Shown: one piece after another, positions 1 to 11,350 of the stretch | How positions within the stretch are numbered: the first letter of the stretch is position 1 | Layout: each line of letters starts with the position of its first letter | Source: Thamnaconus septentrionalis | Taxonomy: Eukaryota; Chordata; Actinopteri; Tetraodontiformes; Monacanthidae | Direction: 5' to 3' | Assembly: GCA_009823395.1 (NCBI GenBank) | Contig: CM020510.1 | Coordinates: 17,402,273 to 17,466,272, forward strand | Length of the DNA: 64,000 bases | Notes under the pieces: model-generated | What the model was told of the DNA's origin: nothing | What the model saw: the letters and a program-made list of their open reading frames with translations, nothing else | The model's database searches: none | Position numbers and translations under genes: made by a program

Positions 1-449
1 AAATCCATGTGAAACATGTAAAATACAATCTGGATCTATTAGTTTTGAGATTGCGAGTGTGTTTAGTTCATTATTATGTGATTTAAAGAAAAATTGACAT
101 AAAAGGCTTATGGAAAAGACTTGCAAGTCAATGCCACAACCAGGACCTGTGTCTGCAGCGCCATTTAATAAAGTTATGAACTTGTAAATGCCTACATATT
201 ATTTTCTTAATTGCTTTCTTAGAATAACTAGACATTACAGTGCACCATGGTTTTGGCATTGCTCATCCCAGTCCTACCGCTGCCAAGCTGATTAATTGTG
301 CATGACGCCACAACTGCCACAACTGCCACTGCCACTATTTTCCTTCTTCAAAAGAGGGACATGCTGAATCTAAATTGGGAATGATCTATTGATGGGTGCC
401 ACAGAGGCTCTGTTCAGGGTACTCAGGCTCTCTTTTATATTCCAAGGCT

Positions 450-640
450 ATCCTGAAATTGTCTGTGGGTGTAAATGTTCGTATTAATGTAAAGGTGTTT
501 GTAGGTCTGTCTGCTTTGTTTCTGAGACAAACAGGTAAGTTATCCGTCCCTATCTTAGCTGGGATAAGCCCAAAGGTAACTGCAACCCTGAGTGCAAGAT
601 AAACAGTGAGAAAAAAATGGATGAATAGATGGATGGATGT
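450..640 (+). repeat. Degenerate SINE tail with GGAT-type end
   Basis: The stretch contains a diverged form of the SINE body found elsewhere in this window (a reading like 'agctgggataagccc') and ends in GGATGGATG-like repeats. The tRNA-like head is not recognisable, so it is an old, 5'-truncated copy. The family is assigned by resemblance to the better preserved copies near 14.2, 56.8 and 60.6 kb. Confidence 0.5.
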
Positions 641-2872
641 GTAGTAGTGATCTTAACTCAAACAGTTCACAAATAAGCTGTCCGAACGGCATTTAGACCT
701 GAAGAACTGGGCACAACGTCTTCTGCTGGCAACCTACAAGGAAAACAATCTACACAGTATCTGCCAAAATGGGAACATCTGGGAAAACGCCAACAGTGGA
801 AAGACCTACTTCCTTATTTCCCCTCGGAGCGGAAACAGCTGATCAGTCCGTTGGGTTGTGGCTTTGCTGCATCTTAATGCATTCAGGCAAGATTTTTTTT
901 CAGTCAAGCCTTTCTGATGAAAACACATTGAAATAAATTTACATCAAACATTTTTATTTTATTTTTTTCTCCTTCTGAGAGAACACCGTTCTTGAATTCA
1001 TGCTCTCATGACGGCTGAAAGGCAAACTTAATGACTCATTTGTTTGGAAAGATTGAATGAAATGAGAGCAACTTAATAACATGAAATGTTGAATGAGTTA
1101 AAAAGACAACAGAGCATGGAGTGTCGTCACAGGTGTCCTCGACCCAAGGTCAAGTGATGCATTAGAATTTAGGGAAACAATGACTCTGCCGGCCTTAATG
1201 ACTGCAGTCTTTCTCTTTTTCTAAAATCAAATCTTTGTGACAAGAGCACATCAAGCAACCGGGTGAGTTATGGCGGAGAAGTTGCGCCGCTTTAAATGTA
1301 AGCAAAGATTGATGTGCGCACACTTAACGTGATCAGTGCCTCACCAGTTACCATCCTGAATGACAAACAGAAGGACAGTCAATCACCTGATGGCTTCATT
1401 TTGCCTTCGTTGTGTATATTACGGTGCTACACTGCCAGGCCCTACATTTGACTTTAACTTGACGGCAAAATTAAAGATTTGCACGTGCAGAAAAATGCGT
1501 TTTCTATTTCAACTTTTGATATTTAGCACCGCTATCCTGCCAACTTCCAATAGATAATAGCATTTTCAATTAGTCTAAAAATTCAGCACACTGCATCTCA
1601 ACTACTCAACTTCCTTTACCAAAAAGAGTCTCTCAATATGAGAAACAATTGCTGCAAGCTACTCTGAAACACCACCGAAGAAGAACAGCTGGAAGAAGGG
1701 ATTTGGATTTGGAAACGACTGCTGCAGGCAGATCAGCTTGGCTGATGATTCCTCCAATTATCCCACCCAGGTTTTGCCGAGCCTTTCCAAACTATTTTCA
1801 GATCTTCAGAATCCACCTTGCAGTTTGACCAGGTTTTCACAGTTTGGGTAATGTGTGAACAGCAAGTGCTTTATCATCATAATAAAGGAGTGTTAAAAAC
1901 TCCAGAGATTCAAATCCAACTTTTAGATGACCAAGTCATTGTAAGATGCACTCTGTGATAACTGCAAATGACTATGTACTTTGCGGATGTTTTGTCCGTA
2001 GAATCACCATCTTGATTTTGTCATTTTCTAACTACCTTTCCTAAGCCTCTGCAATAAATGGTCATTGTAGGACCTGAGGCGAAGGAATTTTCTTTGGGGA
2101 CTTCCAAGGAAACGAGTCACTGTGCGATGGTTGGTTTTGGTGTGGATTCATTCAACATGCGTAGTTCTGATAGACTTACTGTTGCTTGGTGGAACGTCTA
2201 CTTTGGACACTGGAAGTCATTTCAGGAAAGTTTTTCTTTGCTGCAGTTCCTTTTATAGCAATATATCCTCCCTCAATGTATCCTCCCTTGCCGATTGAAC
2301 CTCTTTCTATTCGAAACACGCGGGGTATGCAATGCTAAGAGAAATGCTACAGATTTATATTTTCAAGATGGATGTGTTAGCTTTCTAACTTGAAATAATT
2401 AGCGACCCAGCTGCATTGCGACAACAACAGAAGATACAAAGTGGGACAGCACAGCAACACTGAGGGGGATGTAATGGCTATTCAACCTAATGTAATTAAA
2501 CATTGTTTTTCTTTCAGCTTATAATTAATGTGTTAAATCGTAAAAACACAGCTTGATTTTGCAAAAAAAGGGCTTGATTTTGCAATTAAACATCTTAATA
2601 TTATATTTGAAAATTATAGCACAGAGGTCAGAGACATAACCGCACAAAGAGAAAGTCTCTAGATTGCCAGCAGACGCGTCAATAAATACTTGGAGGCTTG
2701 GTTTTAAGAAGTTGAGTGGGCCATCAGGGGAATGACGCTGCAAAAACAAAAAAGGGAAAAAAGAAAGAGGATGATTTGTGAGGGCTGCATGCTGGGAAGG
2801 ACAAAGAGACGTCAGAAAGAAGAGGGAGTGAGACAGAGTTGAAATTTCTTTTAATGTCCACATGAAAGAGTC

Positions 2873-2907
<35 letters not shown>

Positions 2908-4108
2908 GCAGTCGGACAAACAGGGTCTGACGTTTTTTTTTTTTTTAATTTACCGGCAAAGAAAATTCCACTGTGTGTTTTTAGCGATAAGACTTCATTC
3001 CTTCTGACTCATGTCATTGTGTCTGGAGGAAGAAATGTGATGAATAAATGTGTGTTTATGCATGTGAGTCCAAGTGTGTCTGTAATACTGGCCGCACACA
3101 GTGTGGGGTCCAAAAATGTTATGGGCAACATAATGTCAAGCGGTCTTAATTTTAAGTTGGAAACTTGATTTAAGGGCTGGTGAAGTAGCGGCTCATGTTG
3201 GTTATGGTGACAGTCCAGGAAATAAATGTAGGTCTATGCAAGGTCTCTGGAAAGCAGGAAGTGTGTGATTATGTGATGCCTTTTGTACGTTGGCCCAAAA
3301 AGGTCAAAAAATGTCCAAATTAGCAGACAACTTTAAATGCAGACAATGCGAAAACATGTACAACTTGACAACATATAGCACACAAACAGTCTGAACAAGC
3401 AAACGCAACATGTGTTTCACGTTTCAGCATGGACGTCACTGGAAGCCAGAATAGAAAAAGGAAGAAAAATAATTATTATTATCTAACGCTCCCACACAAT
3501 AATGCCCAGTTTTACATTCTTGATAAAACTGAGGCTTTGTTGTACTGTTGTTAGCTTGTAAGAGGTTGTAGAGCATCATCACTGACATTATGGACTGTGC
3601 ATATACACAATGAGAGACTCCGAAAGCTGAACAAGCACAGGCAAGGTCTTTTCTCATTGATGACGCGATTGTTAGAACAATCATAAAATGAGCCTTGAGC
3701 CTGATATGGGTCCTTTGACATTCCTTCACAATTGTAAAAACATAACTTTCGAAAGTAAAGGTCGTGCCTTGAACATATCAAATGTCAAGCTTCATGAATA
3801 TTACAGCAAAAAGAAGACGAAGAAACCCCAGAAAGTCAGTGAATAGTAAAGTGGAAATGTGTACGCTTCGGAAAGAGCACGCTGATGGATGGTAATAACA
3901 AGGTCGCGTGTGTTTGTGTGCGTTTGTGTGTGTGTGGGTGTGTGTGTGTGTGTTTGTACTCTGGTGGCCTCTGAATTACTGAATGAATCTTAACAGCCGC
4001 AGTAGTAGTTTGGGGAGTGTGTGTGGGTGTTTGAATGAAACACGGCTCCGTCCTCTGGTTAGACGTCCTTGAGAGAGATAATGATTGCACGGCAGCACCC
4101 TCTCTCTG

Positions 4109-4152
<44 letters not shown>

Positions 4153-4480
4153 TAGCAGAGCACTGGATAAAACTATCTTTTTGCTCAGACTATAAAAAAG
4201 AGAAGTAACCTTGCGGGGCTCTCAGACAGCATGCTGCACTCTGTTTCACCTTATCAACATCTATTCAAATCTATTAAAATCTAGAGACACCTGCTATAAA
4301 GTAAAACTGCCATTCCACAGTAGAATTTTACCGTCCACGTTGTTAGAACAGCCCTGCGATGAAGGAGACCTGACTGTGAGTGTTATATTTCTGGAGTCGC
4401 AGTCTTCTGGATGTCTGTGCATCAGCAGCAGTACCTTGGTCACTAGCTTGATTATTCCCAAAAGAAAACAACAAAGAAGC
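641..4480. other. Gene-free stretch with CA/GT microsatellites
   Basis: No open frame here has recognisable protein motifs or a convincing exon structure. The visible features are simple repeats: (CA)n at about 2877-2905, a GT-rich tract at about 3906-3957 and (CA)n at 4110-4150. Several open frames of 60-116 codons are of low complexity or run through the microsatellites, so I regard them as chance. Confidence 0.6.
4110..4150. repeat. (CA)n microsatellite
   Basis: An uninterrupted run of about 20 CA dinucleotides. Together with the tracts near 2877 and 3906 it makes this part of the gene-free region rich in dinucleotide repeats. Confidence 0.95.
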
Positions 4481-4489
4481 ACAAGACAA

Positions 4490-5625
4490 CCAGACCAGGG
4501 CTCCAGCGCCTTGATTCACCAGGGACACTTTGCCAGAATCGTCTTCGTTGACTTCAGCTCCACTTTCAACACCATCCAGCAGCACCTGATGATCCAGAAG
4601 CTCCACCCACCTCAACATACCCCCCCCGGCCCCGCAGGCTCATCCACCTCATACACAACTTCCTCAGCGACAGACCTCAAGCGGTACGGGTGGACTCAAC
4701 TGCATCACCCACACTCACCAACAACACCGGAGCACCGCAAGGCTGTGTACTGAGCCCCTTCGTCTACACACTGTGCACATATGACTGCCATCACCCACCA
4801 TCACCTACCTCAAATACTCAGACAACACAGCTATTCTCACTCTCCTCACAGATAATAACTCCACCCTGGACTTTCATAGCACTATCACACACTTCAACCG
4901 GTGATGTGAGGATAACCACTAACTCCAACTAAACTTTACCAAAACCAAACAAACTCATAATCAGTCCCCCTTCACCCCTTCTGTCCAGATTGCTGACAGT
5001 TTCAAATACCTTGACATCACACTTGACAAGAACCTCAAACTTTGACACACAACAACACAACTGACATTCACAAGAGAAGCCATCAGAGACTATCTGCCAT
5101 CCGTAAACTTAAAGGACTCCACGTTGCCCCTCATCTCCTCTTGCTACTGTATAAAAGCATCATCCAGCCCATCCTATTGCACTGTTCCACCTGCTTTTTC
5201 AACAACATTTCAGTCAAAAACCGCTCCGAACTCACATCCATAGCCAATAAAGCCAGTAAGATAATCGGTCCCCTAACACCCGACCGTACAGACATAAACA
5301 CAAATGCTGTTGCACGCATTGCATCCTCAATAGAACAGGACATTACCCACCCTCTCAACCACCACCTCATCCCACTACCCTCCAGACACAGATACAGGAC
5401 TACGTGTTGCAGGAGGAGGTCCCGCCTAGCCAGGAGCCTAATCCCTTCAGTCATAGCGACTCTGAATAACAGACCCCGGAAACAAAGGAGATGAACTGCA
5501 CTATGACACCCTTGTCTATGTCAATATGTTCTGTCTAATGTGTGTTTGTAAGTGTAATGATGTTTGTTCTGTATGTTGGTCAAGCAAAGAATTTCCCCTG
5601 GCGACAATAAAATCTAAATCTTGGT
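4490..5625 (+). mobile_element. LINE fragment, L2-like reverse transcriptase and 3' end
   Basis: Translated pieces in several frames give reverse transcriptase motifs in the right order: a 'FVDFSSTFNTIQ' block near 4548, a 'GAPQGCVLSP' block near 4732, a decayed form of the YxDD box near 4815, and the C-terminal 'LKGLHVAP...LLLYKSIIQPILLH' region near 5110-5190. The end, with 'caataaaatctaaatc' near 5608, resembles L2 3' termini. Frameshifts and stops between the blocks show that it is dead. The 5' half (endonuclease and start of the reverse transcriptase) is absent. The L2 assignment is by motif resemblance; the exact subfamily is not determined. Confidence 0.8.
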
Positions 5626-7649
5626 TATTTTTAGATGGCGACCTATTTTGGCAATAATTTTGTGAACTTATTTAAAGATCACTATCAGCAAGATCAATCA
5701 AATTCCCAAAATAATAATAGGAAACCTACATAAAGACCATAACTGCAGCATTGTTTTTCTGTTTATTTGCAATTCATGTCATAAAAACATCCACTTGTGT
5801 GCACACGAGGATCTCCGAGTCGGAGTTTTATTGACCGCACCCTGACAAATAACCGCTTCACGGCGAGTGTGTCTGGGCTACATGCAGTGAATTGCAGGTT
5901 TGTATATGCATACGTCTGTGTGGTCAGTAATAACAGGAAGCCGGGCCAAAATGTTGACACAATTCTGCCCCTGCGATCGGTCATTGGCGATAAATAAACA
6001 AACAAGCGAGCGGCTCACACAGCCTATGAGCGGGTGAGTACCCCCCGTCCCGTAACCCCCCAACCCCGAGAGTGTAAAAATAAGGAATCCTGAAAGTCAA
6101 ACAGGAACACCTGTGGCTCACCCCTGAGCATGACAACCCCAGTTGCGGTGCGTGCAAACAGTTTAGAGTGGGATGGAGATGGCTGAGGAGATAGTTTGCA
6201 GATGCCAGCGGGGCTTGAGGATGAGCCTCTCCTCAAGAGGTGCGCAAACAAATAGAAGCAAATAGAAAACAGGGGATGTTGTAATAAAGTCAGAGGGGAT
6301 CATGGAGGAGGAGAAAAAAAAACGATGAATGAAAACAAGGTGTCTGATATGCATTTGGCCGTGGTTTACGATGCAAAAATGTCACGCTCAATCAAAGCAG
6401 TATTTAAGGACTTTTGTTTGTAAATAAAATGAAGTAGAGGGTTCATTTTTAAGGAGAGAAATGAGCTTCACTCTACTGTAATTCATACTAATAGATAAAA
6501 CCAAAACAGGAAGTGTTCAGAAGCCAGAGTTTAGATTGAAACTCCTCATGGTGGCTGCATCACTGATTTTTGGGGGCAGAAACACATATAAAGTAATTTA
6601 CAATAGAAATATTTCAGAGGTATTTTAGGCCGCCAGTGGGACAGTTTGAGGCATTTTCATGGATATTTGCTCCTCATCTGAAAAGACAGAGTTGCCCAAC
6701 CGATCGCTGATATTAACATTTATTTTTTTTTCATTTTATTTTTGGGCCTGTAGTCCTGTGTGGTTGGTGGGCTCTTCACTGGACCAGATTGACACTCCAG
6801 CAGATGCTGCACCTGGTCATTTTTCCATCGACTTGGGGTTTGGACAAACACAATGATTCCCACGTGTAGATATGACTAATTAAAAGGTGTAATTTAATTT
6901 ATGACAGATATTGTCTCTTACACATATTTGTCAATCCACATCTTTATAAATGCAGACGAAGATGACTAGTAGTTCTTTGGTGCTGGAGGTGCCACACGCC
7001 ACGAGGAACACTGTACATTTGTGCGAGTGTTATTTATGCATCTCCTCGCGCACTCGGACTGTGTCGGCTCCAGATGTGCCGGGGTCACCGCAGGCCTGCC
7101 CCCTTCTTCCTGCTCCAGATGTGTTTTAACACGTTTCCGCAAACAGCCTGGATGTCTGAGAAGAATCAAAATGCGGAGAAAAAAAGGAATCTGTACGTCC
7201 AGCGAATGGATGATTCATACGAACACAAATCACCATCACAGGCTGGAATCAAATAATCAAGCGATTGGTCTGCGGGTCACCCTCTTTGGCAGGAAGTGGC
7301 TGTCCATTCCAGCCAGAACAGCTAACAGCTGTGTCCGTCGATATCTTCTGCGTTGAGAACGAGACGGATCTTTTAGGACGGAGATGTGCCAAGTTTTACG
7401 ACAGGAAAAGGCCAGTCAAGTCCTGCATTCTCTGGCACGCGCCGCGTTAGCACTTATGTGGTGTCATCCAAGTGTCTGGAAGATTGGCAGTGCGGTTTGC
7501 CTCGGACTGACTGAAACGTTATGGAACCACATTTATGGCCCAATTCGCACCGTGATCTTTTTAGCCAGGAGCCACGTTCATGTATCTACTGGTATCATTT
7601 GACTTTGTGTGACGCCAAAGTCTGGTGAGAAGAATGTGGTTTAGTTCCA
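5626..7649. other. Gene-free stretch, nothing recognised
   Basis: I see no exon with recognisable protein similarity, no RNA gene and no well preserved repeat. The open frames on both strands are short and overlap each other on opposite strands, as expected by chance. Confidence 0.5.
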
Positions 7650-8167
7650 ACTAGGTCCAGAGTATAAAATCCTTAAGGAAGCCCGCCTGACAACGCGTTT
7701 TGTAAATCCTCTGCCACCAGAGCTACCAGAGGTGCAGATTGCACAATTCCCTTCAGAAGAACAGCATTCAGTCAGGCCGTATTCTCATTCAGGGCATCAC
7801 ACCAATGGAATGCAGTACCACAATCCATCAGAGAGTCTCCATCATATTACACATTTAAAGTCACCGCAAAGGACTGGCTTGTTGACGGCCAACACTGAGA
7901 GCACTAGTAGTACCACTACAAATTGTACTGATGTTTTTTTTTATTATTATTATTTATTTATTTTTATTGTATTTATCCATCTATTTTACGATGCCTTATG
8001 ATCTGTTTATTGTGCATTTCTATTGAAATGTCTATTAACATCTGGCAACGGGACTACTGATGGAAACTACCCTCAGTAAACACGGGTATATTTATGTTTA
8101 CAAGAAAATGTCGATCAATATACATGTCCCTTTTTAAAAATAAAGAAATTGAAAATTGAAAATTGAA
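7650..8167 (+). mobile_element. LINE 3' end with (ATTGAAA)n tail
   Basis: Combined frames around 7690-7900 read like the C-terminus of fish non-LTR reverse transcriptases: a 'NAVPQSIRESPS' block followed by 'YYTFKVTAKDWLV'. After it comes an untranslated segment ending in an AATAAA-like site and tandem attgaaa units at about 8143-8167, which is a normal LINE terminus. It is 5'-truncated and frame-broken. The clade is not determined; it resembles the jockey superfamily elements common in fish. Confidence 0.65.
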
Positions 8168-8827
8168 ATAGTATTTAGGGAACTGTAAGGCGGACTTCCT
8201 TAAATACCGGGCTTCCGACAACTATGGCAGCGCAAGATGGCAGCTGACTAGGAGGAAGACCCTGATTGCTCTATGTATATTCTAATATGTTTGAAAACTG
8301 TTCAAAGGGTCAGAAAACCAAATTACCTTCATTGCACTGCGAGTATACACTTTAATTAATGCATTTATGTGAAGTATGTTAAGCTAAGATGTACACACTG
8401 CAGCTTTACAGGATGGAGAAGAAGACGAGCACAATGGTGCCTTTGGGTTTTGGGAGTCATCCGAAGTCTGCGAGCACAGAGAGGGATCAGGCCTCACTGT
8501 TTACAGAGGTTCCTCCTCACAGATAGCATCAGCGAGGATGACGTGTCCGAGCTAAAGCTGACCTTTTGTCTCGGTGGAGCGCGTGCACACAGGCACACAA
8601 AAACACAGTCGGACACAAACACACGGGCACATAACATATACAAATACGGTCCCGCTGTTCTCTCTGTATTCTGCTGCGTTATAAACACTGGCCAGAAGTG
8701 GAGCAAAAATACAAACAAGGGCAGCCTCACATAGCTGAGTTCAACAGGAGGATGTATATGAACGTCTCATAACATGGAACATTGGTTGCAACCTAAATAA
8801 GCACAAAGCTATCTATCTATCTATCTA

Positions 8828-8876
<49 letters not shown>

Positions 8877-9000
8877 GTTGTGACAGTTTAAATGTTTAAG
8901 ATCAGTTTGAATGTTTCTGCACAAATGTAATGACACAGTATTGAAAAGACTCTAAAATACCCTGACCTGGTCTATCCATCCAGTCCTTTTCACAGCTTAT
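8168..9000. other. Gene-free stretch with (CTAT)n microsatellite
   Basis: The clear feature is a (CTAT)n tract at about 8810-8876. An open frame of 121 codons crosses 8369-8734 on the plus strand, but it shows no recognisable domain and is overlapped by an open frame on the other strand, so I do not call it a gene. Confidence 0.5.
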
Positions 9001-9004
9001 CCTG

Positions 9005-9235
9005 CACTATCCCAGATGTTTACCACAGAGCAACAGACAGCCACTCGCTCTCACACCTACAGTTTCCACTCAGACTAATTAGCATGTCTTCAGACTGCGT
9101 GAGGAAGCTTGAGTACCCGCAGAGAACCCACGCAGACATGGAAACTCCATAGGAAAAGGCGCCGGGCCGGAAGTTGAACCCATGACCTTCTTTCTGCGAG
9201 GTGGCAGAGCTAACCACTGTAACGCAGTGTGCATG
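9005..9235 (-). mobile_element. Old tRNA-derived SINE copy, reverse orientation
   Basis: Read on the minus strand, the segment resembles the SINE head and body seen intact at 56.8 kb: 'gtggttagctctgccacctc' followed by a B-box-like 'gggttcaac' and the 'gtttccatg...gcgtgggttctc' body. Many substitutions and small deletions mark it as old. The tail is only weakly recognisable near 8990-9010. Confidence 0.65.
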
Positions 9236-9887
9236 TCGACAAATCCAAATCCAAATATTCGGTTGTGGGTCAGTTCAATCAGACGCCCTTTTTTTTTACC
9301 TGAACATTTTGACTGTAGCTTTGTTGCATGTATAGTATAATATGTAAAATTGTGTGTTCTATAAAATCACCTGCTGTCTATATGTGCTAAATTTTCTTTG
9401 GCCACAAAACAAAAGAGAGTGAAGAGTAAGAAAGGCTGAGTCGGACGGAGGGGCAAGGGAGCATTTTGCAAAAAAAAAAAAGAAAAGAAAAGAAAAATGT
9501 CGCCACCAGTATTTTCATCTTGTGCAGCTGCGCGTCCTTGGCCATGATGTCACGTCCGCTTCCGCCGTACAAACAATAAACTGTAATCTGACTGATTGGC
9601 TGACGGATCAGGATCTCAATGTCACTCACTGCAAACATCTTTCTCTCGTCCTCAGAATTCTCTCTGGGAAATGCCACTCTGATGGTGCTTCCCTGTTTTC
9701 AGATGTCCGACTTGATCTCATGCCTCAAATATGGCGACTTCTCCGTCACTAGACCTGCTCTTAATAAACATTAATGCCTATTATTAGTGAATGGAAACAT
9801 TTTTTTTTAAATTTTACTGATTGTAAAAACACATGCATATGTATATGTACATATGCATATACACATACACACATATATGTCATAAAA

Positions 9888-9899
9888 CATATATATATA

Positions 9900-9957
<58 letters not shown>

Positions 9958-9975
9958 CATATATATACATATACT
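9888..9975. repeat. (TA)n/(TG) microsatellite
   Basis: A long run of TA dinucleotides with TG interruptions and TACATA variants. Open frames on both strands here encode only alternating Tyr/Ile-type repeats and are not genes. Confidence 0.95.
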
Positions 9976-10199
9976 TTTTTTCAATTCCATGTGATATCAA
10001 CAGATCTCTTTAAATTTATATATTGGACTTTGGCGATATAAACTCAAACTTATATTACATCATATTGGACGGCTTCATGTCACCACCTGCCCACATAGCA
10101 GAGGATGAAGTGCCAGATGATGTTACAGCACCACAATGGTCGTTTGATGAAGCGGAACCCGAGCGCTGAGTGGCAACGGCGTCGCGCATGACATGACAC

Positions 10200-11350
10200 T
10201 TATCCCTCGCAAGTCCCGCGCTGCCTTCAAACACCCGCCTCGTTCACATTCTGCCTCTGCCGTTCCGCTTCTTTATTCCCCTCGCCGTTGCGACAGAGTG
10301 ATGTGACAGCAGAGAGCAGACAATGTCGGGTTACCCTGGTAATTTGGGGAGGGAAGGACGGAAGCATCCCGGGGGCCGACGGCGTCCCTGCCTCCTCTGG
10401 AGAGTGGCGCTGGTCCCGCTGATGATTCACCAGGCTGCGCGACCAAGGTTGGCGACCCCAATTTGAGTAAGGCAGGGGGAGGGGGGAGGCACGGGAGAAG
10501 GAGGCGGATGAGGAAGGAGGGAAGATAATCAGGGGGAGGGGACGGATATGCCTACGTCAGTGGCACTCGCTAATAGGCAGATGTCCTTGTCCCCGACATG
10601 CGTAAATCATGTCTCTTTGAAGGGAGGGAAGAATGAAAAGGAAAAGAGTGGCGGAGGGGAGGGAGCTGGGCAGAGATGGCGATTATCTGTTCGCCGTGCG
10701 TGCGTGTCCAATTGGAAATGCGAGCGATCACCTCGGCCTCCCGGTCCACTCACTCAGCGGCAGCAGCAGCAGTAGCAGCAGCGGCGGCAGCAGCTGCCTG
10801 GGGAGGCGGCCGTCTGAGAAGGTGAAACGGTTGCGTTGAGGCGTTTGGAGATGTGGAGTGGGCTGAGTTGTGTTTGAAGAGGGAAACAGGTGATGATGGA
10901 GAGGGAGTGGAAGCAGATGGAAAAGACGAGAGAAAACAAGAGTTCGCGAGTCGAGACGGGGGGAGGAAGGGGGGGGGCAGTGGAAAAACTATTCACATCG
11001 CACATGCAGCCAGAAGGAGAAGCAGAGCGAGCGCCCTTCATTCAGAAGCAACCACAGCTTCTCCCAGCAGCAGAACGAGAGTCACAATCGAACTGAACTG
11101 AAAGCAGCGACCTCTTCCCTGAGGAAGTTCTCCAGAATTTAGCCCTCTGTTTACGGCCTCCTGCGAAAACATTCTGTTTACGATTCCTGCTTGATCCTTT
11201 ACAAGTGTCTGGAACACAAAACAAGAACAACAACGTGGTCCCAGAGGGCGGCGCAAACGCCTGTCTGTGGGTACTGACACTCACCAGCGCCCGGCGTGAC
11301 TTCACAAAGGGGCCAACTTCAGGAACCATGTCACTGCCGGAAAGGAAATG
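10200..11350. promoter_or_regulatory. GC/CpG-rich region, possible promoter or first-exon region
   Basis: This stretch is visibly richer in G+C and CpG than its AT-rich neighbours. It contains a CRE-like 'ctacgtcag' near 10553, GGGAGG-type runs, an imperfect CAG/CGG trinucleotide stretch near 10757-10795 and many CpGs. Such composition in a fish genome is compatible with a promoter or untranslated first exon, but I see no coding exon with recognisable similarity and cannot assign a strand. The open frames here are low-complexity or oppose each other. Confidence 0.25.

Noticed and set aside
8810..8876. Regular direct repeats that could suggest an array
   Set aside because: A simple CTAT microsatellite with no spacers; the same applies to the CATC tract at 51.75-51.94 kb. 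No CRISPR in this eukaryotic window.
9761..10013. Open frames of 79 codons on both strands
   Set aside because: They are Tyr/Ile and Thr/His readings of the TA/TG microsatellite.
10548..11101. Overlapping open frames in the GC-rich region
   Set aside because: Low-complexity Arg/Gly/Ser/Glu-rich readings, with open frames on both strands over the same bases; more likely a composition effect.
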